A program made the translations under genes and the position numbers. Below are positions 14,522 to 28,635 of a DNA stretch of 64,000 nucleotides, in pieces (the stretch's first letter is position 1; each line of letters opens with the position of its first letter). The stretch spans positions 10,710,611 to 10,774,610 of the forward strand of contig NC_092576.1 of the NCBI RefSeq assembly GCF_037975245.1. Direction: 5' to 3'. Origin of the DNA: Apostichopus japonicus. Its lineage: Eukaryota; Echinodermata; Holothuroidea; Aspidochirotida; Stichopodidae. The notes under the pieces are model-generated. The model saw only the letters and a list, made by a program, of their open reading frames with translations, was not told the origin of the DNA and ran no database searches.

Positions 14522-15149
14522 ACCAAAATGGAGATGTGTTTTGTATATAATCAAGTTTTATACGACGCACAGAACTTTGGCTGGAAGTGTCAAATACGAA
14601 TCAAAGTAATATGGTTAGAGTAATCTTGTTCTATGCCTAGTATGGTAACGAGGAATACCTTCCGAGAAGCATATCACAGCTTGCTATTAAAGCAAGTAAC
14701 CTGTCCAGTATCATATACTGCTAAATCAATGCTATTTATTTTCCTTTTCCACTTTTATGCCGTCCCCGTTCCGTCCCTGCACAAATTTCTGTGGTTGAGG
14801 CATTTTCCCCCACCCCTGCAGCCCCTCTGTCTATAATAACATAATAAATAATATAAAAACATACATTAGACTACTACAGATGTGATTATCTCATGATGTG
14901 TTTGTTCACCCCCCCCCCCTCCCGGGTCATTGTAAGGTGGGTTTTTAATCCAAGAGCAACATTAATTGTTTCCCATCTCAAAAGACTTTTTAAATTGAAA
15001 ACAATATATAAATTGAGTGAAAATATTGAAATGAAAGCCACCCGACGTGAAAGTTGTAATCCATAAGCCCTTATGGGCGTCTCTTAATTCCTGATCACTT
15101 AAGCGTCTTAACAATGACTGCCTGATTATAGTTATTATGATTATGACTA

Positions 15150-15859
<710 letters not shown>

Positions 15860-16808
15860 AAACAGTTACAGTTACAGTCATTCCAGAGGTAGCATATAGA
15901 CGTACTCTACAATAAAACTTCTGGAACTTCGAACAAATAACTCTAATTCTCTCAATGTATTACGGATGATTTTCTAAAAATTAGATGCCTTTCTTATGAA
16001 ATAGTGCAGCATATACATTGTTTTACAACCTTCATTGTACCGGCACCACATTACGAAATTTTTAAAACTTGAGTGTTTGTTCCAACCTATAAGAAGTTAG
16101 ATGCTTAGTTTAGTAAGAGATTTATCATTCACGAAATCATTAATCGAAATCGATGAAATTGTTCCTCATGTGGCTCTACAATTTTCAAGTCGCAGTAAAT
16201 AAACACTTACAAAATCTTCCTATACCCGAAACTATAAACTACAGGTTTCTCCAACGCCAATTGTCTCGGTATATTGCGGATGGCGTTCAATGAATAAATT
16301 AGATATCTTTGTAATAAAATAATGTAGAACACTACGTTGTACCGGCACAACGATACGAACACTGTGAAAACTTCAGTTTCCTAAGCGATTTATTTATAAC
16401 GAAATGAATCATTGACGAAATGAGTCATTGATTATAATAATGTAGAAATGTCATTGTATTATCCGATTGTTTTCATGATGTTAATTACGTATAAATAAGA
16501 GAGGGGGTTGTATGCATTGCCTCTGACACATTCCAATCCATCGTTCCCGTTTTCCACCTCCTTCCTTCCTATATTATACTTTTAATTAAAATTCATCATG
16601 TCACTGCAGGAATTGATTAGTTAACACGTGTAAGAGAATGAGAGTAAGCAATATCTGGTGACGACATCATTAAAGTATAATATGATTTTTTTTCTTTAGG
16701 TTCGGGTAGAAGAGTGGTTGACTTATCATAGTCGTCTTTGAGAGTTAAATGCCGTAAGAGTCTGAAATAAAAGAGATAAATTAAAATATGTGTTTCATTT
16801 TTGTTCAG

Positions 16809-18279
16809 GTCACGTCAAGGCACAGGAGACATGTTTCATCCATGAAGACCTACGATTGAAGTATTTCTGTGTGCCATGTGACTCGAAAATCTGTCCAGAA
16901 TGTGTCCTTTCCACACATAACCGAGATGCCGGTTGTGACGTCATTGGCCTTGACGAAATGTCCAGTGAAGTAAGTCGGCGCCGTGAAAAGCTAATGAGAG
17001 AATTAGAAACGTTGAAAACAGGGATCGCCTCGACAGAGCAGCTTTGGAAAGAAAAGAAAGAGCGCTTGGCGCGTTGTCGTGAAATATCTCGTAAAGAAGT
17101 TCAAAGGGATTATTTGACACTAATTGGAAAAGCTGAAAGTATGAAGCGATTACAAACAGAAGTATTAGATGGTAAGGAATTAGATGACATAAGCAGATCT
17201 TTGAAGAGAAACGGGAATCGCAGATATTAGAGAACGAACTCGAAATAATAGCTAAATGTCGCAAAATTTCACACGAGAATGATCTTGATGAAATCCAAAA
17301 GATAAGCAAGAGCACGAAGAAGACGGCCGAAATTAAAGTTAAATTAGAGAAACAGAAGGAGATGCTTAAACATAGGTCTGTTGATCTATTTTACAGGAAG
17401 ATACCCAATGATGGAGTATTCTGTAGCATAACATTCAGTACGCTGATAGGAAGTGTAAGCATGTGTGCTGATCAGTTATTACATATATTTGAAGAACGAC
17501 AAAGCCGGCAAATTCATAGGGGCGTGCTTCTTATTTGTACTGATCCTAAAAATTCCAGTAAAGAACACTGGAGACATCTGGAGAAAATTGATAATCACGA
17601 TGATCCTGTAGTTATGTCGAATATAGATATGTATTATGATGATGAATATCACTCATTATTTGCTGTAGGTAATACTGTCTTCATTGCACATACTCCCAGG
17701 ACAGGTTCTCTGTATGGTCCTGTACAATCATTGTCATCCTTGGTGATTGATGAGGTACCTGAAGGTTCCTGGATTACCAGTATTACTGTACACTATGCAA
17801 ACGATGGTTCCAACGATGAATTGTTCATCTCTACCAGCAGTGACCACTCTATTCGAGAGTACACTGTCTCCGGATCTGCTCGTAGAGTAATATATACAAG
17901 AGACTTTTTGCGCATATACAGAGTTGCTTACTGTGGTAATTTATTTGCTATCATTGGTCGAAGTCTTTATGACGTCATACTGATAGATTCTGATGGTACA
18001 GTCAAGCAGTGTGGCACTTTAAGGCTACCGTCAGCTATGTCTGGTATGTTACCGATCAATATCATCTGGGCTGGTGCTCAGTGGCTGGTATTGTACATCA
18101 GTGAGGGAGTAGAGAAAGAGTGGAAGGTTGTTGATTATGAGAAGACTGGAGAGTTTGTCAAAGTGTGTGATGAAGGAACATCATCTAATGAGATGGATGT
18201 TCCTCTTTGTGTCTCTCGATTTCAGAACACTGGATATGTTACTCTTGCTAGTGCTGAAGTACGTACATTTCAGTACTAA
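16809..18279 (+). pseudogene. DED/B-box protein, copy B, exon 2, frameshifted
   Basis: Homologous along its length to exon 2 of A, C and D. The acceptor (TTGTTCAG), the B-box cysteines and histidines and the first half of the coiled coil are intact. One base is missing near 17190-17193: the other copies read ACAT(A/C/G)AAG where B reads ACATAAG. The frame closes at 17228-17230. The remainder (coiled coil and C-terminal domain to TAA at 18277-18279) is open in the next frame without further breaks. A single lesion in an otherwise clean exon means a recent knockout or an assembly error. Shared signatures with D (SMKR, DGKELDD, FEERQSR) make D its closest relative. Confidence 0.8.
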
Positions 18280-20316
18280 AATCTGATCTCGGTTACAGAA
18301 GACGTCTAAGGTTAAATCCACTAGAACAATGTAATTCGATTATAGCACATAGTTTTGAGATATAAATTCATCAAAAGTGGAATAACGTTTCATCAAGAAA
18401 GATACTGGTTACGTCACCATAATCTAACGGTAGAAATCTCTCTATTTGCTGTGCGTGATACACCTACGTCATTTCCGCTCAGCGACTCTTCCTATAACGC
18501 CTCTTCCGTTTAAAACATCAATGAGTTATGTGTACATTTTTATTCATTTCAGTTGACTAAAGTTTTATAAAATGTTTAAAGGTGTTTATTTTGCATAATG
18601 TTCTTATATCATTTCATTCATGCGACAAATAAAAACACAACATAATTTGAATCAAACCATGTATAGTATTTAAAATAAGAAATTATAACATTTCTTCTTT
18701 CGTCTAAACCTTCAATTAAACGGGTCTCATAACGTTAGCACAATGTTATACATTAATCAAATAAAAATAACCCGAAGACTTGCCTGATTGATTTTATATA
18801 TTTTTTTCCTTTTTAACATTTGGCCGTAAGTCAGTACCGCTTTAAATTCAATGCTATTAGGATATGCTTAAAAAAAAAATCCCTAATTATTTGGTTTTCT
18901 TGGTTTTCTTGGTTATTATTTACGGTATAATTATATCTGCTGTCCCTAAGCCAATAATAGTGAATAATGCATATAACTAATAATCGCTAAGTATGCCGAT
19001 AAAATGACCTTTTAATTTTCCATTCTTACAACCGTCACGGTCCAATGTACCTCTCTGAAACTATCTGAGGTCATATTGTACTTCAAATATTGCCTATACT
19101 GTGACTTATAATTGAAACAGAATGTGTTGTTTTTCTGTATTGTGTCTTCAAATTTAACTTTATTCTATGCATTCTGTAACTTTTATGAATTCGTGGATGA
19201 AAGCCACGTCCTGATAGCATGTCTTGTTCAAGAAATATTTTAGCAATTTTCCTTCTCTTTAAACCAAACTTACATTATGATATCGTTTCATGTTGTTTTC
19301 TTTTTTTCCCGTTAATTTTTTCTCCTTCGTTTTACTTTTCTCTCTGCTTTAATTATCATTGTGTATGGAAACATCATCTGTACTGTATCTTCTAATCATA
19401 TGTGTCAGTAAAAAATCACCAATTTGTTATTTTCTTTTCATTTTTGTCTGTCTTGACATGCCCTTGTACTATACTTGACACTTAAAATAAAACAGTTCAT
19501 TTTGAACAGCACTCCTTTTTACTGTGAGATATTTGAAATTTAATCAATCATTTTTATCAATATTTCTAAAGTAGAAGGCGAAAACTATTTTCTCGTCGTA
19601 GTATCCATCACAAATTTAGTTAAGTTTGATCAAACTGTAATTAAAAAGTTCAATATATCCGTGAATCGCAAATGAGTTTAGAAAGTCTATGTTTTTATTT
19701 GTTATTTATTTTTGTTTATTGGATAATTATCCTATTGAAAAAATAAACGGAATTGAATTAATAGAGTACTGGAACAATCAGGCTAGGTGGATTAGCTAAG
19801 GCTACCGGCTGGCAGACTCGAGATCTGCACTCCCTATTCAACTTTGCCGATTTCCAGTGGTATTGAAAAAGTTGCTAGTTTCTCGCGAAGCATAAATTTG
19901 CTTCCCGCTCGTCTCAGTTCGGTCCAGGACCGCCGGGTTACATCAATAAACCGGTAGTAATTTATGCCGCCCTGGTAACAGTTAATAATAGCCAACGAGT
20001 AATCAAACATTTCGAATGCATCACATTTCATAACGAAGCAAAAGACAATATATTTTGAAGATTAACCTTTGTGGGGAGATCTGGCCTAATGACATCACAG
20101 ATCTGAGATCAAATTGGATCAAATTCTTGTAATATAATGTGGCAAACATCTATTTCACAGTACTACCATGATCATGAAATTTCCAGAATTGTATGTAAAA
20201 ACAAAAGAGAGCTTAAAATTGTATTGAATTTTTTTCTTTTTCCTAAAACCGAGTGCACCAATTGCGATCTTATGTTGAAGACAAAAACGTTTGGTTCCAA
20301 TATCTGTCATTAAAAA
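18280..20316 (+). other. 3' UTR and flank of copy B
   Basis: Contains the conserved post-stop block and an AATAAA at 18628-18633, about 350 bp after the stop. Around 18,930-18,950 it preserves the uninterrupted site where the LTR element sits in unit D. No gene is seen, and short minus-strand frames near 19,834-20,031 belong to a repeated non-coding block. Confidence 0.5.
18628..18633 (+). promoter_or_regulatory. Candidate polyadenylation signal, copy B
   Basis: AATAAA about 350 bp after the stop, at the same relative place as in C and D. Confidence 0.45.
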
Positions 20317-20620
20317 AGGGGTTAATCAACGGTCTAGCGTGCGTTACTCACAGGATTAATGCACGATCGGGGGATAATGCAAGCGATGCATGAGGGCGGA
20401 GCCCGAGTGCATCCAGCGATAGCATTAACACTCGTTCATTCATACACTACCATTTGTGTGGGGGAAAAATCATAAAACAAAACATTTTTGGTTACATATA
20501 ACCAAAGATTTATTAAAGTGATGCCCCGTAATTTTACCGTGCGTTACTCACAGGATTAACCACGGTCAGCTGACCTGAATGGACCAATAGGATTTAGGAA
20601 TCTTTACTAAGTATGAATGA
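20317..20620. mobile_element. Short non-coding insertion (MITE-like), unit B
   Basis: Units C and D run continuously from the sequence before 20,317 to that after 20,620, so about 300 bp is inserted in B. It contains a 21-bp direct repeat (GTGCGTTACTCACAGGATTAA at 20339-20359 and 20539-20559) and an internal GATGCA...TGCATC hairpin near 20,377-20,415. No coding potential. The superfamily is not identifiable. Confidence 0.5.
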
Positions 20621-21165
20621 AAGTGCCCTTTTGCCATTTAAATGTGTAATTTAAAGGTGTAGATAAGAGGGTCCTGTCGTTAAAAAAAAACATTTAAATA
20701 ATGGACTCTGTGCTATGGATTTGCATGCTGCAGATATTCGAAGTTTTAAGATACTGAAACTTTGTGACCTCTTCAGATCAAAGTCGCATCTTCCACTGCT
20801 CGTCGCTTCCCCCACCCCACCCCTAACAATTCACAATCCACCTTCCCCCCCATGACGTTGTGTTTCTTGGGGGGGCAGCATTTGGGCCCATTTGAAGAGT
20901 TCGGTTGAATGAAGAATAGGAAAATAACATCGGCTTGGTTTATCCAAAACAATAATCGGACGCATGCCCGACAGTTGTATTGACCTTACCGTACACAGCT
21001 GTACGTTAGGCTGTATGCGGGACTACGTGTTTAATAAATTCACTGATGTAGGCCTAGCATCATTATTGCTGGCATATATGAAACAATATAGCAAACAATG
21101 TTCTCTATATGACCTTGTAACATGAGAGGTTAATGTATGCAACTACTTCCTACTGTTTTTCCAGA
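20621..21165. other. End of unit B and spacer
   Basis: The first part is the unit-end block shared with C and D. After about 20,860 the sequence is unique in the window and I see no gene in it. Confidence 0.4.
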
Positions 21166-21328
21166 CCGCCACACATATATTTACGTGCTAGCGCAACTAC
21201 TTCCTTGTTAGTATACACGTCCGCCACACATATATTACGTGCCAGCGCGACTACTTCCTTGTTCGTATACACGTCCGCCACACATATATTACGTGCCAGC
21301 GCGACTACTCCCTTGTTCGTATACACGT
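21166..21328. repeat. 54-bp minisatellite, three copies
   Basis: Tandem units at 21166-21220 (55 bp), 21221-21274 and 21275-21328, each starting CCGCCACACATATAT and ending GTATACACGT. The last two differ by about one base. Confidence 0.9.
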
Positions 21329-21369
21329 CTATGGGTTGGTTCGTTGGGCGTGTATGGTTCTCACTCATG

Positions 21370-21815
21370 CCATATCATGTATTGTACGCTGTGTAATTTG
21401 TACTAATACCGACACACCCTATACCATGTGTAAATGGTTTACTGCTACTAACTGCCTAAGTGTACGTAAATTGGACGCGGCCTATAATCATAAATGAGTG
21501 GTCGTTTAACTTGTCAACTAGCAAGCATTCAAGGTAAGAGAGACTTTTCGTGATATATTACTTAGCAGATTAGTTTATCAAGTTGTAAAACCGTTTCAAT
21601 TGTCCGTGAAATTGATATCAGATTGTGAATATCCACATAACGTTCTAAAGGTCTGAGCAATTCGGACAAAACTGTATCTCGTCCCCTTTTATTGGATTTT
21701 TGGATATTCTTGTACACGCATTTTGAGCTTGCAGCGGTTTTCTTTGGCGCCATAACATGACACAATCCAATAACAGCTTTAATATTCACATATTCTTAAC
21801 CCTTCTCTACGCAGG
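21370..21815. repeat. Truncated extra copy of the tandem unit
   Basis: Bases 21,370-21,660 match the A-B spacer at 10,050-10,370. Sequence then jumps to a segment (about 21,690-21,815) matching the stretch about 500-700 bp upstream of the DED exon in the other units (for example 13,110-13,225). Nearly 3 kb of the usual intervening sequence is missing and no DED exon follows. The fragment ends at a C-rich CAGGGGCGGATCCAG sequence that resembles a DNA-transposon terminus. Confidence 0.5.
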
Positions 21816-22119
21816 GGCGGATCCAGGGGGGCCGACACGGCCCCGGCCCCCCCCCCCCCCTTTTTGGAAATCAGTTGCGTTTTTTTTATGTAAGAGTACT
21901 TCAAATTCCTAATAGGCATAACTTGGTTAAAGAAAAGCCTAATATATATCCAGCTGCTCTTCCCTGAAACGCGATCGTTTTTATTCCAAATTTGAAACTA
22001 AGGCAATTATCAGGCCTACGCGACATCACGTATTAATTAGATACGGCTCAGTACTATAGTGCTGACTATTACTGTCAGGGAAAATCAATGCACAGTTAGC
22101 AAGTATATCATAATTATCT

Positions 22120-23945
22120 GAATGAAAGGGGGTGTAGGCGGTTTTACACTATCTAACGCAACGTAGTCGCCAAGAACCTGAAGTATTTTTAAGGGAGGGC
22201 CCGAGGAACATGAACTTTTAGCATGCTCCTAGTGGTGAAACATAATTGCACCTATTAGGTGAATTGAGTGTACTGTTAATAGTAGGATAGACTAGTGTAG
22301 GTTCTTATGACCAACTAGACCGGTTTCTGCTCTCATGAGTCCCATGAGTCGTGCTATCGTGTGACAACGTGTTGTTATTATCCTCTGTTCAGAATGACGT
22401 CATCGCAGATGTCATTCGTTCTCCGTGGAAAACTTAAGGACACGGCTCACGAATTGTACACAATTTTTAACGTTTCTCGCTTGTATATCAATGAATGTTG
22501 TTATTTCTCATTACCGGAAAATTTTCTGAACATTTTCATCACGAAGTTTCACTATTTCAACGATCGGTGAAAGAGAAAACACAGTTCGATAATTGGTCCC
22601 AATTAATTCTTTCTCTGCCGACTGCCATAAAAATAACATCGAAATGGAAATTCTACGGTGCCAAATTTGACTTAAAATATGCACCAGATTGCATCTAAGG
22701 ACGTTTCAAAACTAAAAATTTTCCAAAGGGAGGGGGACACCCCCTCCCCTTAGACCACTCCCCCATTTCAGTCACCACTTCCAGATCCGTCGGCAAATCA
22801 AATCCTCCACACACCCCCCCCCCCCAACAAAAAAAAACCTTCGCTACGCCCCTGTCCGCGTGTTGCGAGATTAAGTGCCAATGTTTCAAAAGTACATTTT
22901 TCAAATGCGTGGTTTTGATATGGGGTGTATAGGTAAGCTTGAACACCATTGGTGGTTCCTTTTGTTTGCCCACGGTTTTCAAATTTTATGCCTTTCGTGG
23001 CTGAGGCAATTTCGTCTTTCTTATAGTTACGGAGTAACAGTTTCTCTGTGAACGCGTTCTTTTTCTGTAAGAAATCAGTCTCGTTGTTACATAGACGTGC
23101 GTATCGCAGTACTTCCCCTTTAATGAAGTCTTTAAAAGTGGTAAGTGGGTGTGCAGAGTTTCTGTCGAGGTATTGGAAGGTTTCCGTGGGTTTGGTGTAG
23201 ACTTTGATGTCTAATAACCCATTGGTTTCAAACCTTGGACCTTTGAAGATTTTCAAATCTAGGTATGTTACCTCGGTGTGTAATATTTCTACCGTAAACT
23301 TTAAGAAGCGGTGAATTTCATTCAACCTGTTTACTAGTTGTTCAAGTTCCTGAGGTGAACCGTCGTAAAGCAATAGAATTTCATCTCTATAGCGGAGCCA
23401 TTTTAAGATTTTATTATCTGTCTGTAAAATCTGGTTTTCCAGTCTATGCATGGCGATATCGCAGATTTCCAGAGAGGCTTGGCTACCCATGGCGCAACCG
23501 ATCTTTTGTAGATAGAATTGGTTATTGAACTCGAAACAGTTTCTTGTTAAAAATGAGTTCAATTAGTTTGCGCATGGATATGGAGGATATTTTATTTATT
23601 CCATATTCGCTTTTTTCCGCCTTTCATAGACTTCTTGACATATATCGAATGCCTCCTCTTGGGGAGTATTGGCATACATGGCGACGACATCGAGTGTAGC
23701 AAGTACTACTGCTTTTGGTAACGGGGTGGCTTCCACAATTTTCAGAATGTGATTTGTGTCTTTCACAAAAGTGCTTTGTTTTAATACAATAGGAAGCAAG
23801 AAATAGTCCACAAATTCCGATATTTTTTCGGTCGGTGATCCGTTTCCGCTTATTATCGGGCCCTCCCTTAAAAATACTTCAGGTTCTTGGCGACTACGTT
23901 GCGTTAGATAGTGTAAAACCGCCTACACCCCCTTTCATTAATAAA
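22120..23945 (-). mobile_element. Penelope-like element with 83-bp inverted ends
   Basis: Bases 22121-22203 and 23857-23939 are perfect 83-bp inverted copies. The element is flanked by a 16-bp direct repeat (22104-22119 and 23946-23961), a convincing target duplication. Inside, on the minus strand, is a Penelope-type reverse transcriptase. Long target duplications and inverted terminal repeats are known for Penelope-like elements. No GIY-YIG domain is visible. The coding part ends abruptly at about 22,853 against a CAGGGGCGTAGCGAAGG sequence that looks like the end of another inserted DNA element. Confidence 0.7.
22854..23856 (-). pseudogene. Penelope-like reverse transcriptase fragment
   Basis: Two minus-strand pieces belong to one gene. 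23811-23596 carries the palm segment with LPKAVVLATLDVVAMYANTP, matching the LVTLDVxSLYTNIP region of Penelope RT. 23562 to about 22,854 carries the GCAMGSQASLEICDIA motif, a YRDE in place of the usual Y-x-DD catalytic box, then the LKFTVE...YLDLKI and KPTETFQYL segments typical of the family. Stop codons separate the pieces and the C-terminus is lost to a later insertion, so the copy is dead. The altered catalytic aspartate pair agrees with that. Confidence 0.7.
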
Positions 23946-23961
23946 TATATCATAATTATCT

Positions 23962-25360
23962 CATTGAATATATCATGTTTTATGTTTTTTCTTGGGGTGA
24001 ATCTGGTGTCATAATTTTCGCGCAAAGGAAAAAACGAATCGACGCAATAATAGTGTATCCATTGTACATGCACTGTTGAGACCTGTTAAATATGGGTCTA
24101 TCGAGAAAAAAATATGTGCACAAAAAAGCGTGTGACCGAAAATGACACTATTTAACAATATTTCTAATTCCCTAAAGAGAGAAAGAAACTTGTTATTATT
24201 TGTATGTCATTCGATGCAGTCAAGGTTTGGCGTAACCTTAATGTAGGTGTTATGACTACTGTCGCAAACTTTGATCAGGAAGCCGCCAATCTTGGTTGAA
24301 GTAAGCACATTTTCTGATCTACTTCCCATTTAAACATGAGTTGTGCCTTGAACACGAAAGTCCTCATCCTTTGCGACATTCATATTTTTAAGCTCGTCGT
24401 TCGCCAGTTTTCAATAGTACAGTTACAACGGTTAAGATTTTTTTGGGGACAATAAAACAAATACGAATAAAACTAGATTCCGTGTTTCGAGTTAAAAAAA
24501 AAACTGCCAGCATCTTTTATATTATCAAATACATAATTGGAACATTGTAATTTACGACGGGACACCCACCTACAGTTTTGGAGAAAAGAAATTGAACATA
24601 TTCATAAATTACAAATGCTCCAATTATGTAATTGAAAAGTACACTTTTTAAGTAATTTAAAGGTGCCATTTTGTTTTAAAAATCATTCAGTTTAGTATTA
24701 GAATGCACGGAACCAATCAGTTTTGTCTGAACGTTTTCAGGTTATTTTGTAGTTTTCCTCCTCAGGTCAAAGTCATATGTTACATTGTCAATCGAAATTT
24801 GTAAACCTAGGTTCTGGGCTTCTGTTCTCATTAACCTGGAAGTATGTTTGACAGAAATGTTAACAAAAATTAATTCAAGTATCGCAATGAACGGCAATTT
24901 GAACAATAACAATGTTTTCTTAAGGTCATATCGTATAGCGGATACTTAGCCTACCTCAAGGGTTTGTAGAAATAGTAAATGTCTATGAATACTAATACCT
25001 TTATCAAAGGCTGGAAGTTTTTTCTGGTACAATTTGACTCAGCTCACTCGGATCAGACGCCATATCAATTGCATCAAGAATAAAATATCATATTTGCTTT
25101 ATATGACATCGAAATCGAAAGAAGATTAAGATCACTGAGTAATTTGACCCTATCAGCTTCGTGTGGACTTTAGTCAAGTCTATATACTGTTCAAGAATTT
25201 AGATTATTCATTTCAAGTATTTCTTATTAGGCTACACTAATAAAATCCCTATGGTGGACTTCGATATACCGTTCTGCCTATAGCTAGCATTACACATACA
25301 GAAATATACCCTACACTTTTTGTTCGCGTGACGGTTACTTCGTCTTGAAACTGTTGTGTA
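23962..25360. other. Spacer and 5' part of unit C, no gene
   Basis: I see no gene. From about 24,810 the sequence matches unit A from about 340, marking the left edge of the second block. Confidence 0.45.
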
Positions 25361-25444
25361 GTATGTAGAGTATATATTGCTTGTATTTTACAGTACTTTG
25401 GGTTAAAGTACTAAAATGTCAACTTGAAGTTCCATTCCCGGAAG
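25361..25444 (+). promoter_or_regulatory. Candidate untranslated first exon, unit C
   Basis: Paralogue of the A and B blocks with donor GGAAG|GTAAGT (exon end 25444). The TATA-like position is degraded here (TATGTAGA near 25,362), though TATATA follows about 10 bp later. Weaker than A and B. Confidence 0.27.
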
Positions 25445-27428
25445 GTAAGTGTAGCACATTTTCTTACGCACTATAAAATAATGTACAATTTGGCAAAATA
25501 TAAAGGACCATTATAGAATGCGATATAGTGGCGTGCATTTTAAATACCATGTTCAGTACAAACAACAGAGCTATTCAGTTATATGACATGTACAATGTTA
25601 ACTCCATTCAGATTTCATTTATTTCGTTCAGCGTTTTGTATTTACCCAAGTTCTGCTTGGTCAATAAGATATATTAGACTAAGGCCATTGTATCAGCATA
25701 CACGTATCCATGCATACATATGTAGAACAGGTGGAAAACTAATCAATAGTACGGTAAGATCATCCTGAAATCAAATGAAAGATTAAAGTAAGTGTTTAGG
25801 CCTTTTATATATTTCGTGCAGTCTTGATTATGACACATGCCAGTTTCAACTGTAAAGATACATAAGGCCATGCCAACGACTTAACGATACATTTTGAATG
25901 ACTTAACGGATTGAATGCGAGTCCCCACCCACTCGGCCTTTGTCTTGAAAAAAATATTTGTATAAGTATACATTACAGTATGACATCCGTAACACGAAAG
26001 GCAGCAAGTCTGTGAACTTCTTAAGGTGGTAAATGCAATACTGATTTCCACGTGAAACCTACTAATCGTGAGGCAATTTAAAAACTATATATACAATTAA
26101 ACATAAAAATGCAAATACAAGCAACCACTCCTCCCATGGAGGACGGTAGAACTAGTAGGGATAAGGACACACGGGGCATGTGGTATAGGTAGGTCTATTT
26201 GCTTTTTTTCAGTTTTAATAGTTCTAATGAATACGATATTTCATTTTCTTTTGCTACTATAGTAAATATAACTGTTCTTCTCAACTTTAGAGCTTTTGTG
26301 TATTTACCGAATGGATTAGCCTATAATCTGACTGTTAGATTTGATCTTACATTTACTTACACACATTTAGCCGTGATGAATTTTATAGGGCAGTGGATCA
26401 TGTAACAACAAGCTGTAAACATGCAATTGCTTGTTTTCTTCATCTTCAAATACATTTTGATAATTATATATATACATTTTTTATGATGTTATATGTTGAG
26501 ACACTTCATTGAAGTACACTTTATAAGTCAAGTATGTATGACTGACAAATCGCCCTGGTGATGCTGAAAAACAAATATGATTCAAAAAAAAAAGGGGGAA
26601 TCTCTGCAGGCCTAATCGCATTATTTGTTAAAGACATATTTGTAGTTACCGTTTAATTAGTTCTGTTTCCGACGAGTATAACGTGTTTTTATATATAAGA
26701 CCATTTGAAGAAAAGGATACAGCAAAGCATATACTTTAATATGCTACAAATCCAGTGCATAACAACTTCACTGACCAAGAAAAAAAATGATACTTTGTTA
26801 TATTAGTAAATGATTGATATCCGTCACCACCCAGTCATCATAATAGCATATAATATACACAGTGACACACTACACAACGATATAAACATACATTTGTATA
26901 AAGCGCTTCAAAACTACAGAATTGCTCGGTGTTTATCAATTTATGTTTTTATTTTATCATTTGTATACACTGTATTGTAAGTAACAAAAACCACACGTCG
27001 GGTGACATTTCGAGCTGAAAGGTATAAAATACAACATCACCATTGTATTGATTTATGAACAGTTTATTATGTACCGTAGTTAAACACTTAAACGGAGCAG
27101 CGATTTGATCCATATTTGAACCAAATCTAGTATTCATAACAGTTCGCCAATATTCCAGTACATCGGATTATACTGTATATAAAAACATACCTCAGCGGTT
27201 CTTCTACTGACACATTCGTAGTTTTGTTTATTATCATTTGGTAGGAAATGTATCTCGTTCTTGCAAGAATAATAAAGACAGTCAAAAACTGATATTTGGA
27301 TTTGTGCACGCATGCATTCCAGCTCGCAAGGGTTCTCTTTGGCGCCATAGCATGACACAATCCAATAGCAGCAGTAATATCCAACATTCTAAAGCCTTCT
27401 CTGCGTTATATGAAGGCCCTGTCCATTG
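25445..27428. other. Conserved non-coding 5' region of unit C
   Basis: No gene. Closely paralogous to 996-2957 of unit A. It would be the upstream half of the 5'-UTR intron. Confidence 0.4.
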
Positions 27429-27914
27429 CAGTGGTGAAGCTAGGGGGTTAAGGGAAGGCACGTGCCCCGGGCGCCGGGTTTAGGGGGGCGCTGAAATGGG
27501 AGAATGAGAGTAAAAAAAATAAGCCCTTTTTAGAAAAACATGACGAAATTGATGTATGTCGTCAGGCATGAATATTTTCCAGTTACTAATAAAAATCTGA
27601 ACTGAATGTATTTGTTTTTATCAGCAAATTTATAGACTGTGATTTCTTTTCAGTCCATTTCGACCGTTTTCTCTTTTTTATTCAATTTAATTCAATTCAA
27701 TTCATGAGACTTTATTTCAATCTCTTGTATTAAAGTATCCAATTTTGACAATAGACGTAGGTAAATGTACAAGAGAACAAGAGATTGAGGAGTGCCAACA
27801 AGAAGCTCTGCAGAGCTTGTTTACGTTGATACCCCTTTACAAATAAAATATGGAATGAAAGCTTAAGTATACAGAGAAAACAGAACAAAGATGGCAAAGA
27901 AGGGAAATACAAAA

Positions 27915-28264
27915 TCAATGATAGTTTGATATAAGATACTCTTTAAGACGTTTTTTGAAGGTGTTCACAGTTTTACAACCAGTAATAGTAGTAGGGAGGG
28001 AATTCCAAAGTTTTACGCCGACATAACGAATACCAAGTTGTGAAGACCTAAGTCTAAAGTAAGGAACAGTCAATTGATTTAGCGCACGGTTAGGATAAGG
28101 ATCGTTACGTAACTGAAAATAGTTGCGAAAAGTCGACGGAGCATTATCTTGTAACCAATTGAAAATAAAAATACCAACATAGTAACGATTTATATCATTT
28201 ACTAAGAGCGTTAAGAGAAGTAAACAGGGGTGCTGTATGCTGGAGGTAATTCGCATTTCAAATA
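27915..28264 (-). pseudogene. LINE ORF2 C-terminal fragment
   Basis: Encodes the end of a non-LTR polyprotein, including RNYFQLRNDP and VKLWNSLPTTI, the stretch typical after the RT thumb. It stops at 27915-27917 and is cut off upstream by the transposon end at 28,265. The first residues of the open frame that crosses the junction belong to the transposon terminus and are not part of the LINE. Confidence 0.65.
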
Positions 28265-28635
28265 TGGGTCTGTTCACGTTAAAGCGCCCAAATTAGCATA
28301 AATGGCATTTGGAGCATTGTGACAAAATAATTAGAGATTTTAGAGATACAAATATTATCCCCATGGAGAGAGTCCACCTAGCTGTACCTACCATAGCATA
28401 GACAACTTCCTGAGATATGCAAATATATATGCTATACTCCCAGAGGTGCCGAAATGTGGACGGAAAATGTTGCCGTTTTCAAACTGCACTATTTGTACTT
28501 CGAGCTTTTCTCAACTCCAAAAGTGGATTACTCCAAATTTTGTCATGATTGAACTTTGTGGCTATAGGTTCCCTCTCATAAATATTTCAGAAAATTTCAT
28601 CGATGAATTTGCGAATTACTGCGAAACCGGACCAG

